Assembly (NCBI GenBank): GCA_016617855.1 | Contig: JAECUM010001897.1 | Span: 62,001 to 126,000 of the forward strand | Source: Megalonaias nervosa | Lineage: Eukaryota > Mollusca > Bivalvia > Unionida > Unionidae | Direction of reading: 5' to 3' | Length of the DNA: 64,000 nucleotides | Part shown: positions 33,027-42,676 of the stretch, piece by piece | How the letters are laid out: each line of letters opens with the position of its first letter | How positions within the stretch are numbered: position 1 is the stretch's first letter | Made by a program: the position numbers and the translations under genes | Notes under the pieces: generated by a model | Seen by the model: only the letters and a program-made list of their open reading frames with translations | What the model was told of the DNA's origin: nothing | The model's database searches: none

Positions 33027-33525
33027 GGCCCTAGGATAAGTTTATATATGTAACTGTGTTGTTCCTATAAATATATGTTAATACTGTTACTGTAAATATG
33101 CTTGATTCAGGGTTACATAAAATCATAATGCCTAGACAGCCCTATGAATTTTTAATATTTCGTTTTGATTAGGAATTTGCTGGGGGGGTGTCTATGCGTC
33201 TAAAAGATAAGTTTATATAAACCTCTGAACTTGCTAGGATGACCTTTGGCAACCTAGGGGTTTCACATGGGGTTAATGTGCTGTAAATATGCTTGCTGTA
33301 AATACGCTACTGTAATTAAGATTCTGTGTTTCGTGTTGCCCTTAATTAATATATAATCATATGTACATAATAATCACATGTATATATAATCATCTTCATG
33401 TATATATAATCATAATCATGTGTATATAATCATGTATATATAATCATAATCATGTGTATATAATCATCCTGAAACAGTCCTTAGGGACTATTATTTTTAT
33501 TTTATTTTTATATTAAACAAACATA
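33027..33525. other. AT-rich noncoding spacer inside the Polinton
   Basis: Repeated GATAAGTTTATAT (33037 and 33207) and ATGTATATATAATCAT runs at 33370-33465. No gene is seen. It is probably the upstream region of the 33526 gene. Confidence 0.55.
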
Positions 33526-33933
33526 ATGAATATAATGAATTCCAAAAATATTAATGTTATTATTTCTGCAATTAAAATATTACAACATAACGGTGTAAAT
33601 ATATCTGATAATCTTAATCCTGAAAAAATTCTGTCTGACTTTGAATCATTAGAACAACAACGGAAAGAGAACAGGTACACACTACCATCTGATTATAAAT
33701 TCATGAAGTTTATCCAGCAGGCAATGTTACAGTCGCTGGCAGCAGTTACAGATAATCAGGTAAAGCTGTTTGTACCTCTCTCAAACGTTATTGACAAAAT
33801 TAAGTTAGAATTATCTCATGAATACGAACAGGAAAATATTGTAAACCTTCGTATAAGACAATTAAGAGAGCACTGTGAAAATGAGTGTGAAGGTGGAGTT
33901 AATGTGATAATGGCTAAACAAAATCCCTGTTAA
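33526..33933 (+). CDS. Unknown Polinton protein, 135 residues
   Basis: It starts MNIMNSKNINVIISAIKILQ and is predicted mostly helical, with a charged stretch EKILSDFESLEQQRKENRY in the middle and a Glu/Cys-rich end ENECEGG. An alternative ATG lies three codons in. I recognise no domain. The intact frame, the initiator context after an AT-rich leader and the lack of a competing frame support a real gene. It converges with the minus-strand capsid-like ORF at 34032. Confidence 0.5.
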   Translation: MNIMNSKNINVIISAIKILQHNGVNISDNLNPEKILSDFESLEQQRKENRYTLPSDYKFMKFIQQAMLQSLAAVTDNQVKLFVPLSNVIDKIKLELSHEYEQENIVNLRIRQLREHCENECEGGVNVIMAKQNPC

Positions 33934-34031
33934 GTATATAGGTTATTTACGATTTAACCCAGTAAAAAAAATTATTCGATTCAGATATTTTTTTTTGTTT
34001 GTTTTACGATGACGCATTGTGATAAAATGCT

Positions 34032-34414
34032 CTATGATCTCACATACAGATTTATACTTAACATTTCATTCTGTAAATCCAAAATACGTCCTATTTGGTC
34101 TGTAAGCTTGAAATGTATCCTTGATAATAACGGATTATGTACACGTAGATAAACAGTGTTAATTGGTTCAGATACAATTAAATACCTGGGAGGCGCTTGA
34201 GGGCTAAATGTATATAATATATAACCTTGCTGGGCCTGGCTAGACTTTGAAAGATCTACTTGATAGCTGTCATCAATTACATCACATTCTAGATTGACTG
34301 CGATCGTTGATGTTATATTAACAATACCAGGCGAGATATGACGGCCTCCACCGTATGGATCGTTATTGTGTTTAAGAATAACCGGTGGTGGGGCTATTTT
34401 TATTCACGCTGCAT
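34032..34414 (-). pseudogene. Short beta-rich ORF, possible minor capsid (single jelly-roll) protein, start lost
   Basis: From 34403 down to the TAG at 34032 an open frame of 123 codons reads a strand-rich protein: PPPVILKHNNDPYGGG, PGIVNITSTIAVNLECDVI, YILYTFSPQ, then NTVYLRVHNPLL and HFKLTDQIGRILDLQNEMLS. An LTDQxGRxxDLxxE end is typical of capsid-like proteins of Polintons and related viruses, as far as I recall. No in-frame ATG exists; the ATG at 34414 is off by one base, and a frameshift near 34404-34410 would explain it. Alternatively, the frame continues the 516-residue gene across its TGA stop, since both are in the same frame. Confidence 0.45.
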
Positions 34415-35954
34415 GTATTTTAGGAAAATATTCTTCAATGACATCGTTGAGTTGTTTTCTTATTTCAGCGTTATTTAAATCTGGTATCATAAATGTTTGT
34501 AAATCTTTTTCTGTTATTCTGTAAAGATCAAGAAATAATTGCTTAGATATTTTATCTGAGTAAATACTTCCATTGACTTCAGTCGCAGAGTTTATAATAC
34601 TTCGATTAGCGATGTATAAATCAAATAAGATCCCATTTAAATGTTTTATTGTTTCGATTATCTGATTTTTTACACCATCGTTATAATGTTGTGATAATGA
34701 AATAAATAAACTTCTTAAATCATTAAGTTTTTTATCGTATTCAGGCTTAAGAACATTAAAAAATATTTTTAAAAATTCTTCATCAACAATATCTCTCTCA
34801 ATCTTCGTCCTGGCATCTTTGATAACATTAAATGTTGATCTAGCTATCTTAGGAATCCTTTGACCATCAAAATCAGTAAAGTAATGTTCATTGTCGTAAT
34901 GTTCAAATTCAAATTTTATATAATGCCATGGATTTTTATTTCGATATTCTGGACGTTTTATAAATCTTTTTTCCATTGTGAGAAATTCATTTTTGGTTGG
35001 TTCTGGAATTCCATTATAAATGGGAGGAACATCAGGCCATCCTAACACTGATCTGATGGAACTTTGATAAATATCTACAACATAATCAGGGGAATTTATT
35101 TCAATCGCCGCTGATAATGTTGGTTCGTAAACAGTGATTGCTATTTTGGATTCTTTTCCTGTAATAGATTTAATTCTGCGTTGAAACTCATCATTAATAT
35201 GTTCTGTTTGATAACTGCCCGTTGAAATTCCAACAACTTGCCAATCGGGAGTTCCATCAGGTTTATTCTTATTCGCAAATACCAGTGAATTATTTGGTGG
35301 TAGTCCACCAAACGATTTTGACCTGATATTTGGCCAGCGTGATGATGATAACTGTTGTAATTGTTGTGGTGATCGTTGTGGTGATGGTAATGTTCGTTTA
35401 CCTCGTTTAGCTCTTTCTTCTATATATTTGTGTACAATATCATCAAATCTATTAAAATTTATAGTATCTTCTTCAGATCTGATTTCCAGAATATCAGTAG
35501 CGATGCGATATACATCCTTGATCCAATCAGCACGTTTTAGAGATTTAACATGTTCTGGTTTTACATATTTTTGTCTTTCATAATGTCCAAATGCGGCAAT
35601 ATCAAGTAATTTATCTGGGTCCTTGATAGCAGCAATACCTTCAGGTGTAAATTTATCTATTATCTTAATTCTGGTTCGTGGTGGTTTAGGTTGTGGTTGA
35701 GCTGCTTGAATACGGCCAGCAATATCAACAGGTAATGTTTCAAGAGCTCTTTGTGTTGCTTCAGTTGCTGTAACAATTTTCTTTGTTGGTTCGACAATCG
35801 GTTTAAATAATTGTTCAGCACCTTCTGCAAATTCCACCTGAGACTCCTGACGAGCTTGTAGCTGTTGTTTAACTAAATCACGGACGGGTAAATATTTTTT
35901 GATTGCCTCTAGTCGCTCTCGAGCTAATCTAGCTGAGTGTGGTTCTCCAATCAT
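34404..35954 (-). CDS. 516-residue putative virion-associated protein
   Basis: An intact frame from ATG 35954 to TGA 34404-34406. The N-terminal 100 residues are Glu/Lys/Arg/Gln-rich and likely coiled coil (RLARERLEAIKKYLPVRDLV and ATEATQRALETLP), then a Pro-rich linker QPQPKPPRTR and a Pro/Gln/Ser-rich linker near 187-205. Next comes a globular part with SFGGLPPNNSLVFANKNK and SVLGWPD, and a helical C-terminus. The coiled-coil start followed by a small globular domain is like a widespread, uncharacterised Polinton protein placed near capsid genes; I infer a structural role. It is transcribed inward from the right inverted repeat, with about 30 bp between its start codon and the repeat. Confidence 0.65.
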   Translation of the reverse strand: MIGEPHSARLARERLEAIKKYLPVRDLVKQQLQARQESQVEFAEGAEQLFKPIVEPTKKIVTATEATQRALETLPVDIAGRIQAAQPQPKPPRTRIKIIDKFTPEGIAAIKDPDKLLDIAAFGHYERQKYVKPEHVKSLKRADWIKDVYRIATDILEIRSEEDTINFNRFDDIVHKYIEERAKRGKRTLPSPQRSPQQLQQLSSSRWPNIRSKSFGGLPPNNSLVFANKNKPDGTPDWQVVGISTGSYQTEHINDEFQRRIKSITGKESKIAITVYEPTLSAAIEINSPDYVVDIYQSSIRSVLGWPDVPPIYNGIPEPTKNEFLTMEKRFIKRPEYRNKNPWHYIKFEFEHYDNEHYFTDFDGQRIPKIARSTFNVIKDARTKIERDIVDEEFLKIFFNVLKPEYDKKLNDLRSLFISLSQHYNDGVKNQIIETIKHLNGILFDLYIANRSIINSATEVNGSIYSDKISKQLFLDLYRITEKDLQTFMIPDLNNAEIRKQLNDVIEEYFPKIHAA

Positions 35955-35984
35955 TATTGATAATATTTATAATGGCTGTTTAAT

Positions 35985-36181
35985 TTACAGCAGCAGAGGG
36001 GGTGAACTACCGATACAGAGTGACCAACGCGTAAATGAAACAAATAAAAACGTGCGTCAGAGATAAAGTAACTAGGTTGTGGTTTAACGTCACTGACCTT
36101 ATTTTTTCAGCCTTCGTAGGAACCTTATTTTTTCATAAATAATGTCTCAAACAAAATGTTCTGTTCACCCCCTCTGCTGCT
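35985..36181 (-). repeat. Right terminal inverted repeat of the Polinton
   Basis: Inverse of 24742-24937 with about seven differences in 197 positions. It carries AGCAGCAGAGGGGGTGAAC at its inner edge (35989-36007) and the inverse at the outer edge (36163-36181), as in the left repeat. The target duplicate GGGGA follows at 36182-36186. Confidence 0.95.
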
Positions 36182-36186
36182 GGGGA

Positions 36187-36470
36187 ATTGAAAGAACATG
36201 TCATCTCAGGGTGATTCTTCTTCCAGTTTGTATCTGTAATTGTGCCATGTTAACTGTTAAAATTTGTTAAGACTTAAAACATGCTGATGTAAAAGATGTT
36301 GAATGTTTGTCATATTATAATGTTCTTTGTGAAAAAATTATTTCAGGCCTCTTAATGAATAGTGAAACCATGAAAGTTTTTAGCTGAAATGATCAGTCTT
36401 ACAAATTTATTTGCTTGCATTGAGATTTTTTTATTACCATAAGGCAAAGCTAGTTGTGTTATGATGTTGG
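36187..36470. other. NCAPH2 intron right of the Polinton
   Basis: No feature is seen in this stretch. The sequence starting ATTGAAAG continues the pre-insertion intron. Confidence 0.5.
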
Positions 36471-36960
36471 CCATCTGATATCAATTTTATTTCTGCACAA
36501 TAGCTTGAGTTCTCCACCATCTGCAAGTGAACTTTGTGTATGGCTTGCACTTGGGAGAGGAAGAGCCCTATCAATTTTTGGTTAAAAGGTCAAGGTGGTA
36601 AATGGTTTCAGCTCAATAATGCAAGTTCTATTTCACATACATGGACCAAACTTTATGGATAACTTGCACTTGTGGAAAGAGAGGAGCCTGTTGCCTTTTG
36701 GGTCACCAGGTCAAATGTTAAAGTTATTGTTTCAAAGAAAAATGGATTTTTGCGCAACAAACTACTTGGATGGTTTGCACTTAAAATAATAAAGAAACCT
36801 ATTGATTTTAGAGTGTAGAGGTCAGTGGTCATGGTAATGTGAAGTCAGCAAAGAAAATAATGGTTTTTGTATTGTAAGTTCTGTTCAAAACCACATGCCT
36901 TTACCAAAGGTCTGGTTATTGAGACATATTAATCAGTAATCTTCAGTCAACCATGTGTTT
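36471..36960. repeat. Diverged tandem repeats of about 120 bp (AAACTTTGTGGATGGCTTGCA type)
   Basis: Blocks of TTTCTGCACAATA, TGTATGGCTTGCACTTG, GAGGAAGAGCCCTAT, TTTTGGGTCA and AGGTCAAGGT recur in order at intervals near 120 bp (36490, 36600, 36740, 36850). The same unit is at 48030-48880. I associate this phrase with bivalve genomes. Confidence 0.65.
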
Positions 36961-38099
36961 GTTACTAGTGCCTATAGTGAGAACTGTTAAACAAGCAAGG
37001 TAGATAATGTTATTGTACTGTTTTCTTTATTGTGACAAGCTGAGACTTTAATTTTGTCCACCCTATAAAGTATAGGTCAGACATGTTATTTCCATTCAGT
37101 TCTATATCTTAGATGCTGTTGCTTAGTTTATAAGGGAAGTCATTTGTAGTCTAATATCAATGGATCACTGCACATATTACTTTCATATACTTGTACTCCA
37201 TAATAATCTGATCAACTGCAGATTTGTAATTACCTTACTGATGCATAACTGTCCCTGAATTTAGTCTTCTTTACATTTCATTACTGAGTATTAAAAAAAT
37301 TATCTTTACTAAACATAGTGTATAGAAACCCAGTGTCATCTATTTGACACCACAAAATTGAAAACAATGGCAGCCTGATTATTATCTGTTGACTGTTGTT
37401 TTGTATATTTAATTGTTTGTCTGTTAGTTTTGAATTTTTTTAATTTCATTACATGTTATTGTAATGTAACATTGTTTGCAGGACTTGACCTTGTCCAAAA
37501 TTGAGTTCACTTCTACTTGACCTGATTGACTTTTTATTTTTTTAATTTCATTTATGTAAACAACTAATACTAGCGTCATTATTCTCTATGTGTATGAGCT
37601 TATTAACAGAATTATTATTCAGGTAAACAAGAAGGAGTAAATATGTTAATCAGAGTCAGGGTTTTGAAGATTCCTAAGTGAATTTTTTAGGCTATTGTGT
37701 TGTAAACAAACAAGGCTCATTAGATCATTCTAGAAGGTTATTTTCCATTAGGTAATGGTTATTTTTAGAAAATGCTAATTGTGACCTAAGGTCAAACAGA
37801 GAACTTACTGGTCATGCTTTAACATCTAACACTTTAAGTTGTATTATGTTGTGACCAATTTGGGCTGAATTTTATTTTCTTCAGATTATTGAATTCAAAT
37901 GATTATTTTCTCTGGAAATACAAAAGTGCTCTGACAAAATACTTGGATAAAGACATTCATTGGAATTTATACTGAATTCAAACCTGGAATAATACTTATG
38001 TGATTCAACAAGAGACTGTCGACACATCAGCACTTTGTAGGTCATAACAGACATGTGATTGCTTTCAATTTTGGATCTCTTCGGGACTTGAACTGAGTT

Positions 38100-38272
38100 T
38101 TATTCAGGACTTTTTATTACTAGGACTTGTGTCTTTAATTCTTGGATTATTTTTGGATTTAATTCACAATACCGTAAGTTCTTTTTTCTCATTTTTCACT
38201 TTGTATTCTAGGGAAATAAATTATTTGTTAAATTTTACAAAGCTTGTTGTCTTTACTCTTTTCTGTTACTTA
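38100..38272 (+). mobile_element. LTR fragment next to the last NCAPH2 exon
   Basis: About 170 bp align with the reverse strand of 51130-51310, the end of the probable solo LTR. Shared pieces: GGACTTGT...CTTGGATTATTTTTGGAT, CACAATACC, and CTAGGGAAATAAATTAT followed by TTGTTAAATT, ACAAAGCTTGTTG and CTCTTTTCTGTTAC. It contains an AATAAA polyadenylation-type signal at 38215 and ends about 65 bp before the splice acceptor. Confidence 0.6.
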
Positions 38273-38336
38273 TTTTAAGAGCATAGACTCATAATACTGT
38301 TCTTTATTGATGAAATACACCCTCTTGTCATTTCAG

Positions 38337-38477
38337 GCAAACACCAGCAATGTGCGCCTGGAGGAGAAAGGTATTCTCTTTGAGGGAATGGACAAATTTG
38401 AGGTGGAATTGTTGTCCACGAGGAGGCATTTTGAGGATCTGGCAGATTATCAAGCTCCATCATTGACAGGACATTAA
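38337..38477 (+). CDS. NCAPH2: NCAPH2 terminal exon with stop codon
   Basis: It follows a polypyrimidine acceptor CATTTCAG and reads 46 codons and TAA. The peptide starts ANTSNVRLEEKG, contains FEVELLSTRRHFEDLADYQ and ends APSLTGH. The L-x2-R-x2-H-x2-F...YxAPSL ending is what I recognise at the very C-terminus of condensin II subunit H2. It is in phase with 21349-21495, giving 129 C-terminal residues over three exons. No clear polyadenylation signal was identified downstream before the AT microsatellite. Confidence 0.83.
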   Translation, partial: ANTSNVRLEEKGILFEGMDKFEVELLSTRRHFEDLADYQAPSLTGH

Positions 38478-38716
38478 ACATCTCTGATTGATGTATATAC
38501 TGAAATATTCAGAGGTTCCACAATCCATGTTGACTGAGGCATAAAGGGGTTTAATTACCTTTTTCTGTTTTCAGATCACCAAAATACTGTGAAACCTGCC
38601 TAAGTAGATCCTTCCATATGAAGGACACCAGCTATAACCTGTCCCCTCCATTTTATTTTTATTATCTTTTTTAACTGCACTACAAAGGACACCTTTATGT
38701 ATAGTTTTTTCACTCT

Positions 38717-38720
38717 GTGT

Positions 38721-38774
<54 letters not shown>
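38717..38774. repeat. (GT)n(AT)n microsatellite
   Basis: A GT-rich lead passes into a pure AT run of about 44 bases. Confidence 0.95.
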
Positions 38775-38778
<4 letters not shown>

Positions 38779-38989
38779 ATTGTATGTTGGAATACAGTAA
38801 CAATCATAACCATCAGTTATTTTTAGCAATAACTTTTTCATGCTGTGTAAGTTTTGGTACATTTCATTTCAAATAATTTTTTCCTGACAAAAGTTTTGGG
38901 ATACTTGTCCTGAGTCTCTTCCATGTATTTCTTCAGCTAACATGATCAGTTAATTAACCCATTTGTGAATCCTAATCCCATATGAGGGT

Positions 38990-39180
38990 GGGAACCATGG
39001 TGACTCTGTGCTTAGCATGCTTGACTTCCAGCTGAATGGGTGTGGGTTCAGTTTCTACCATCGAACTATTCTTGGTCAGCTACTGTGGTGTACCCTTGGC
39101 AAGGCACTTTAGTACAGTTGCCATAGCATTAAATAACATACTTGTGATACTATGCTGTAAACAACCAAACCAAACCAAGT
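38990..39180 (+). mobile_element. Second tRNA-derived SINE family, copy 1
   Basis: It has a tRNA-like head (GGTGACTCTGTGCTTAGCAT and B-box-like GTGGGTTCAGTTTC), then CTTGGCAAGGCACTTTAGTA and a tail ending AACAACCAAACCAAACCAAG. The 3' half recurs at 45603-45705. Confidence 0.6.
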
Positions 39181-40555
39181 CCTAATCTGGGGCTTGAAAT
39201 TAGCAGTAGTCTGCTAACTTGAGGCAAGTAAATTTCCTACTCGACTAACAATTTTCAAAGTTTTAATATTCTGATGGCTAGTAAAGTTTCAGTTGTCACG
39301 TATCAGCTTTCTATGTAGGTTATCATACAGAATTTCTGAAAATCTAAATGGTCGGACAGTGACCAAGTTCTCTCAGTAATCACATAAATCCCCTAGGTTC
39401 AGTTGCTTCTCTAGAGGATTAAAACAAATGGAAGCAAGTCAAAATGTACCTAAGACAGAATATACCTAAATTGAAATGTACTCAAGTCAAAACATTCCTA
39501 TACTAAAATGTAACCAACTCACAATCAAAACATTAACCAAGTCAGAATGTAACCAAATTAAAGCAAGTTGCAACATGTTGAGTGAGGTTCAGACATTTGC
39601 TGCTTTAGTTTTGTATGTTGCAGGTTCTGTATATCAGTAGATACAACTTCTCCCTAAGTTGTAAATAGGCACGACTGGTTCTAGATCAGTTCTTTTATCT
39701 ATAGAAGTAAGATATCTTGATTATTGTCAAAACATCTTGGTCACTGAAATGTTCTCTGATACTGAGACCCCTTTAAATAATTTAATTTGGTATAACGGTG
39801 GAGGCAGAGCCTAAACTCCATACTCTAAGATGTGTACTTTGAAAATCAAATCCATCTGTAACAATGACTAGTCCATGAGTTTGAATTGCACTTTGGAAGT
39901 ATAAACAAACCAGACTGAATAGGTAGATGGATATGGAAAACAAAGCCAACATAAAATAAATGCAATTATGTTATCAAGTGGAATATGTGATGAATAAGTT
40001 GACAACTAAAATTTTTTCCAGCTTTGTGTTATAAAATCCAGAGAATTCCATAACTCTTGGCATTTTAAATCTTTCAATACAAAATATCGATTAATTCTAC
40101 TATAGGTCACATACCAATATACAAATAGTAGTCTAGATTGATCAGATTCACAATATCCTGTAATACACTACTTCCATACATCTTAAAACATCTAAAAATA
40201 AATGATGAAAGTTAAGTCCACACTTTTGTGATTCACACTGTCCTGTAAATGTCACAGTCTGATGTCAGTTGGTAAAAGCCCAAGAATTTTAATTCTGATT
40301 CATTATTACAGTAGTTCAAATAAACTTAACTAAATATAGGACTCTACTTTGCACTGAGCAAGTATTTATGGTTCAATCAAAGGGTTAGCTGAGAAAACAA
40401 AGCAGATGCTGCCTTCAGAAGCTATTGAATTAATGGTCAAATATGCACAGGGACTTGTAGGACTCTAATTGGCATTGAACAAGTATCAAATTCATGGCTC
40501 AGTCTAAAAATTGTCAGCTGGAAAAACAAGTGGGTACTACCCATACAAGATGTGG
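39181..40555. other. Noncoding sequence
   Basis: Short AAGTCAAAATGTAACC-like phrases repeat at 39430-39560. A duplicated phrase (GGACTCTA...GCA(C/T)TGA(G/A)CAAGTAT and GTCAGCTG) lies at 40340-40520. No gene is seen. Confidence 0.45.
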
Positions 40556-40736
40556 TTGATTATTCATCATCATCATCATCAATCCCTTAACCCAAGAGGT
40601 CATTGGGGCACCAAAGTTGACTTTACAATCAATTTTCTCCATCTTTCCCTGTTCTCTATTGCCCTTTGGGAGTCTCCAAATTCCATGCCTGTCCACTTCT
40701 TAATGTTGTCTTCCCACCTCTTTTTCTGTTGATTAT
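40556..40736 (-). mobile_element. LINE 3' end (non-LTR retrotransposon, end of ORF2)
   Basis: The minus strand reads KRWEDNIKKWTGMEFGDSQR followed by AIENREKWRKLIVKST, the well-known tail of ORF2 in a group of invertebrate LINEs, then a stop and a (GAT)n tail at 40559-40580. It is a 5'-truncated dead copy. Confidence 0.75.
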
Positions 40737-40750
40737 TACAGGTGTGTAAT

Positions 40751-40997
40751 TGATAAATTAAACTAGACTTACCAAGGCAAAGTTTGATTGTAATTTCATG
40801 AACCCTGTAAGTACCTTAGTGATCACATGAGATGACACTGGTCACATGGCTGACCAGTCTTGAGAGCAAAGAAATGGAAGCCTCAGAGTCTTATTGGGTG
40901 GGAAGTATTAAGGGTGGACATGTGATCACTAAGGCACTTATGGGGTTCATGAAATTACAATCAAACTTCAATTTGGTAAGGCTAGTTTAATTTATCT
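40751..40997. repeat. Inverted repeat with about 78-base arms
   Basis: GATAAATTAAACTAGACTTA at 40751 through TTAGTGATCACAT (40828) is repeated in inverted form from ATGTGATCACTAA (40919) to TAGTTTAATTTATC (40997), about 85% alike. The loop is 90 bp. It lies 150 bp from the tyrosine-recombinase remnant. Confidence 0.9.
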
Positions 40998-41146
40998 ATA
41001 TCACTTCCCCCACAAGTACCTCATGATCCTATGAGATTTCAGAGAGAGGCTTCCATTTATGGAATAGATAAACAACAACTAGAAGAAAAAGAAGAAAATT
41101 TTTATATGTTGGTATTAAACCAGATAACCCAAAGTTACATTGTACA

Positions 41147-41550
41147 TTACATGACCATTACAAAATTCTGGATGCTGACAAGACTGAATTCAGTCTTGGC
41201 TGTAACAGGCTTGTTATAGAATTTCCTGAAAGTACAGGCACTAGCCCAACCAGCTGCCTTCAAGATTGTACCCAATTGTACCCCTTTAACACAGGCTGCA
41301 GAAACAAATGCAGCCCTGGTGCTATGAGCCTGGAAAACTGATGTATCAATACCAGACTTTCTCATAACAGTCTTTTTCCAGTTTGATATTCTGCCTTTAG
41401 TAACTTTTTTTATGTGGAGATTGTGTGCTGATGAAGAACTGTGTTTCAGAATTTGTCAAAAGTTTGGTCCATTGTAAATAATACTGTGAACTAGACACAA
41501 CGCAATTTTTTTGTCATAGGGATAAGATTCAAAAACAAAGGGCTCCACAT
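41147..41550 (-). pseudogene. Transposon tyrosine-recombinase C-terminal domain
   Basis: The minus frame 41147-41365 reads KSGIDTSVFQAHSTRAAFVS with the His-x-x-Arg motif of tyrosine recombinases, then VQLGTILKAAGWASACTFRK and FYNKP, where the nucleophilic Tyr (FRKFY) is kept. Upstream on the same strand, to about 41550, the frame continues as YDKKIALCLVHSIIYNGPNF with a stop and then ITKGR-like WKKTVM. It is a decayed gene of a DIRS, Ngaro or Crypton-like element. Its protein would cut and rejoin DNA through a 3'-phosphotyrosine link. Confidence 0.75.
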
Positions 41551-42590
41551 GTTTACCTGGTTTAGATTGTTTCAGCAATGAATAATGTAAAAATTTTATT
41601 TTGTTGGAATAAGTTGCTTTTAATGTAGCTAAATATTTTATATTACCCCTTAAATTTGCTAATATTTAACAAAGACACAGAATAAAATTACCACCGATGA
41701 TTCAAGCTGATTAGCTGCATCAATCAGGCCAGATAAGAAGTGACCCAGATTACCATGGTCTACTTTATGCCTGTGATAATATTCTTTCTGGGTGGGGAGG
41801 GGGGCAGATTTGGTAGATCTACTGCAAATATCCAAATTTATTTTTAGTAAATTGCAGAAATCAGGTATGGTAATTTGACTTCATGAGCACATTTTCACTC
41901 GAGTATATTTTTGTCCAGGTGCATTTTGACAGTAGATAGAACAAATGAGAATTTTACAAATGATATTTCAAAAACAAAATTTCACCTATTTTGTTACATT
42001 TATAAGGCAACATTGTATGTCAAGGACTGTTAATCTGAGTTTATTCTGACCTTTCTGATGTTGTGATATTTATGTTGATAGGTGAGGTCAGATTGCATTG
42101 CCTTTTGAAATGTCAGAATTCACCAAAACCCTGTGGTGTCATAGGGTAGCTAGTTGCTACCAGGCCTAGCAAACTTAAATGTCCTTACATCAAGGAAGAT
42201 GTTTTATCTTCCATGAAATTTGCATTCATAACCACTATTATATCCTTAATTTGTTGATGGATGAGACAAAAGTGCTGCATTGATAAAATCTGACCTCCAT
42301 TTGCAGTGAAAGTCACATGTCGACCCAAATCTTACAGCCTATATATCCATGACATCAGCGGTCCAGTAGTGATGGGATGACTACAGACTTCTTTTCTCAT
42401 ATTATACAGAGAAAACTCTCAAATACTAAATTAATACTTGGTTTTTTTAAAAAAACACAAAAGACATATTTTTCAGCATATTTATTCAGAGAACAACCTC
42501 TGGGAACCTGTTCATGCAACAACCTGAAAAAAACCAGATTCATCATATAGACAACAAATGTCAATACAGCGGTCTCGTGATACTAACAAA
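41551..42590. other. Noncoding sequence
   Basis: No gene or repeat with clear boundaries was found. Confidence 0.45.
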
Positions 42591-42596
42591 ATGCAA

Positions 42597-42676
42597 GTAT
42601 AACAGTCATTAACGTCTTTAATTCTTTGACAGATTCAGCATCTGTCAATGAATTAAAAATGTAATGAATGTTATAC
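42597..42676. repeat. Compact 80-base palindrome
   Basis: GTATAACAGTCATTAACGTC and on to TTTGACAGA pairs with TCTGTCAATGAATTAAAAAT and on to GTTATAC around a 7-base loop TTCAGCA, with about 31 of 36 positions paired. Confidence 0.85.

Larger units (their letters stand above)
24742..36181. mobile_element. Maverick/Polinton-type self-synthesising transposon (11.44 kb)
   Basis: The element starts AGCAGCAGAGGGGG and ends CCCCCTCTGCTGCT. It has inverted repeats of about 196 bp and is flanked by GGGGA at 24737-24741 and 36182-36186; because of sequence overlap the direct repeat can also be drawn as TGGGGAA. It encodes the Polinton hallmark set of family B DNA polymerase, rve integrase and FtsK/HerA ATPase, plus a phospholipase A2, an SF1 helicase with an HNH domain and several small proteins. 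It lies in the last intron of NCAPH2. With about seven differences between the two inverted repeats it is relatively young, but integrase, helicase, polymerase and phospholipase genes all carry breaks. At 11.4 kb it is shorter than the usual 15-20 kb. No protease or major capsid gene is recognised. Whether it is best called Polinton or adintovirus-like cannot be settled here. Confidence 0.95.

Noticed and set aside
24742..36181. Bacterial or viral contamination instead of an integrated element
   Set aside because: Defined inverted termini, a target duplication and continuous host intron sequence on both sides show integration.
41031..41219. 62-codon plus frame at the recombinase remnant
   Set aside because: The opposite strand carries the recognisable tyrosine-recombinase motifs; the plus frame has none.
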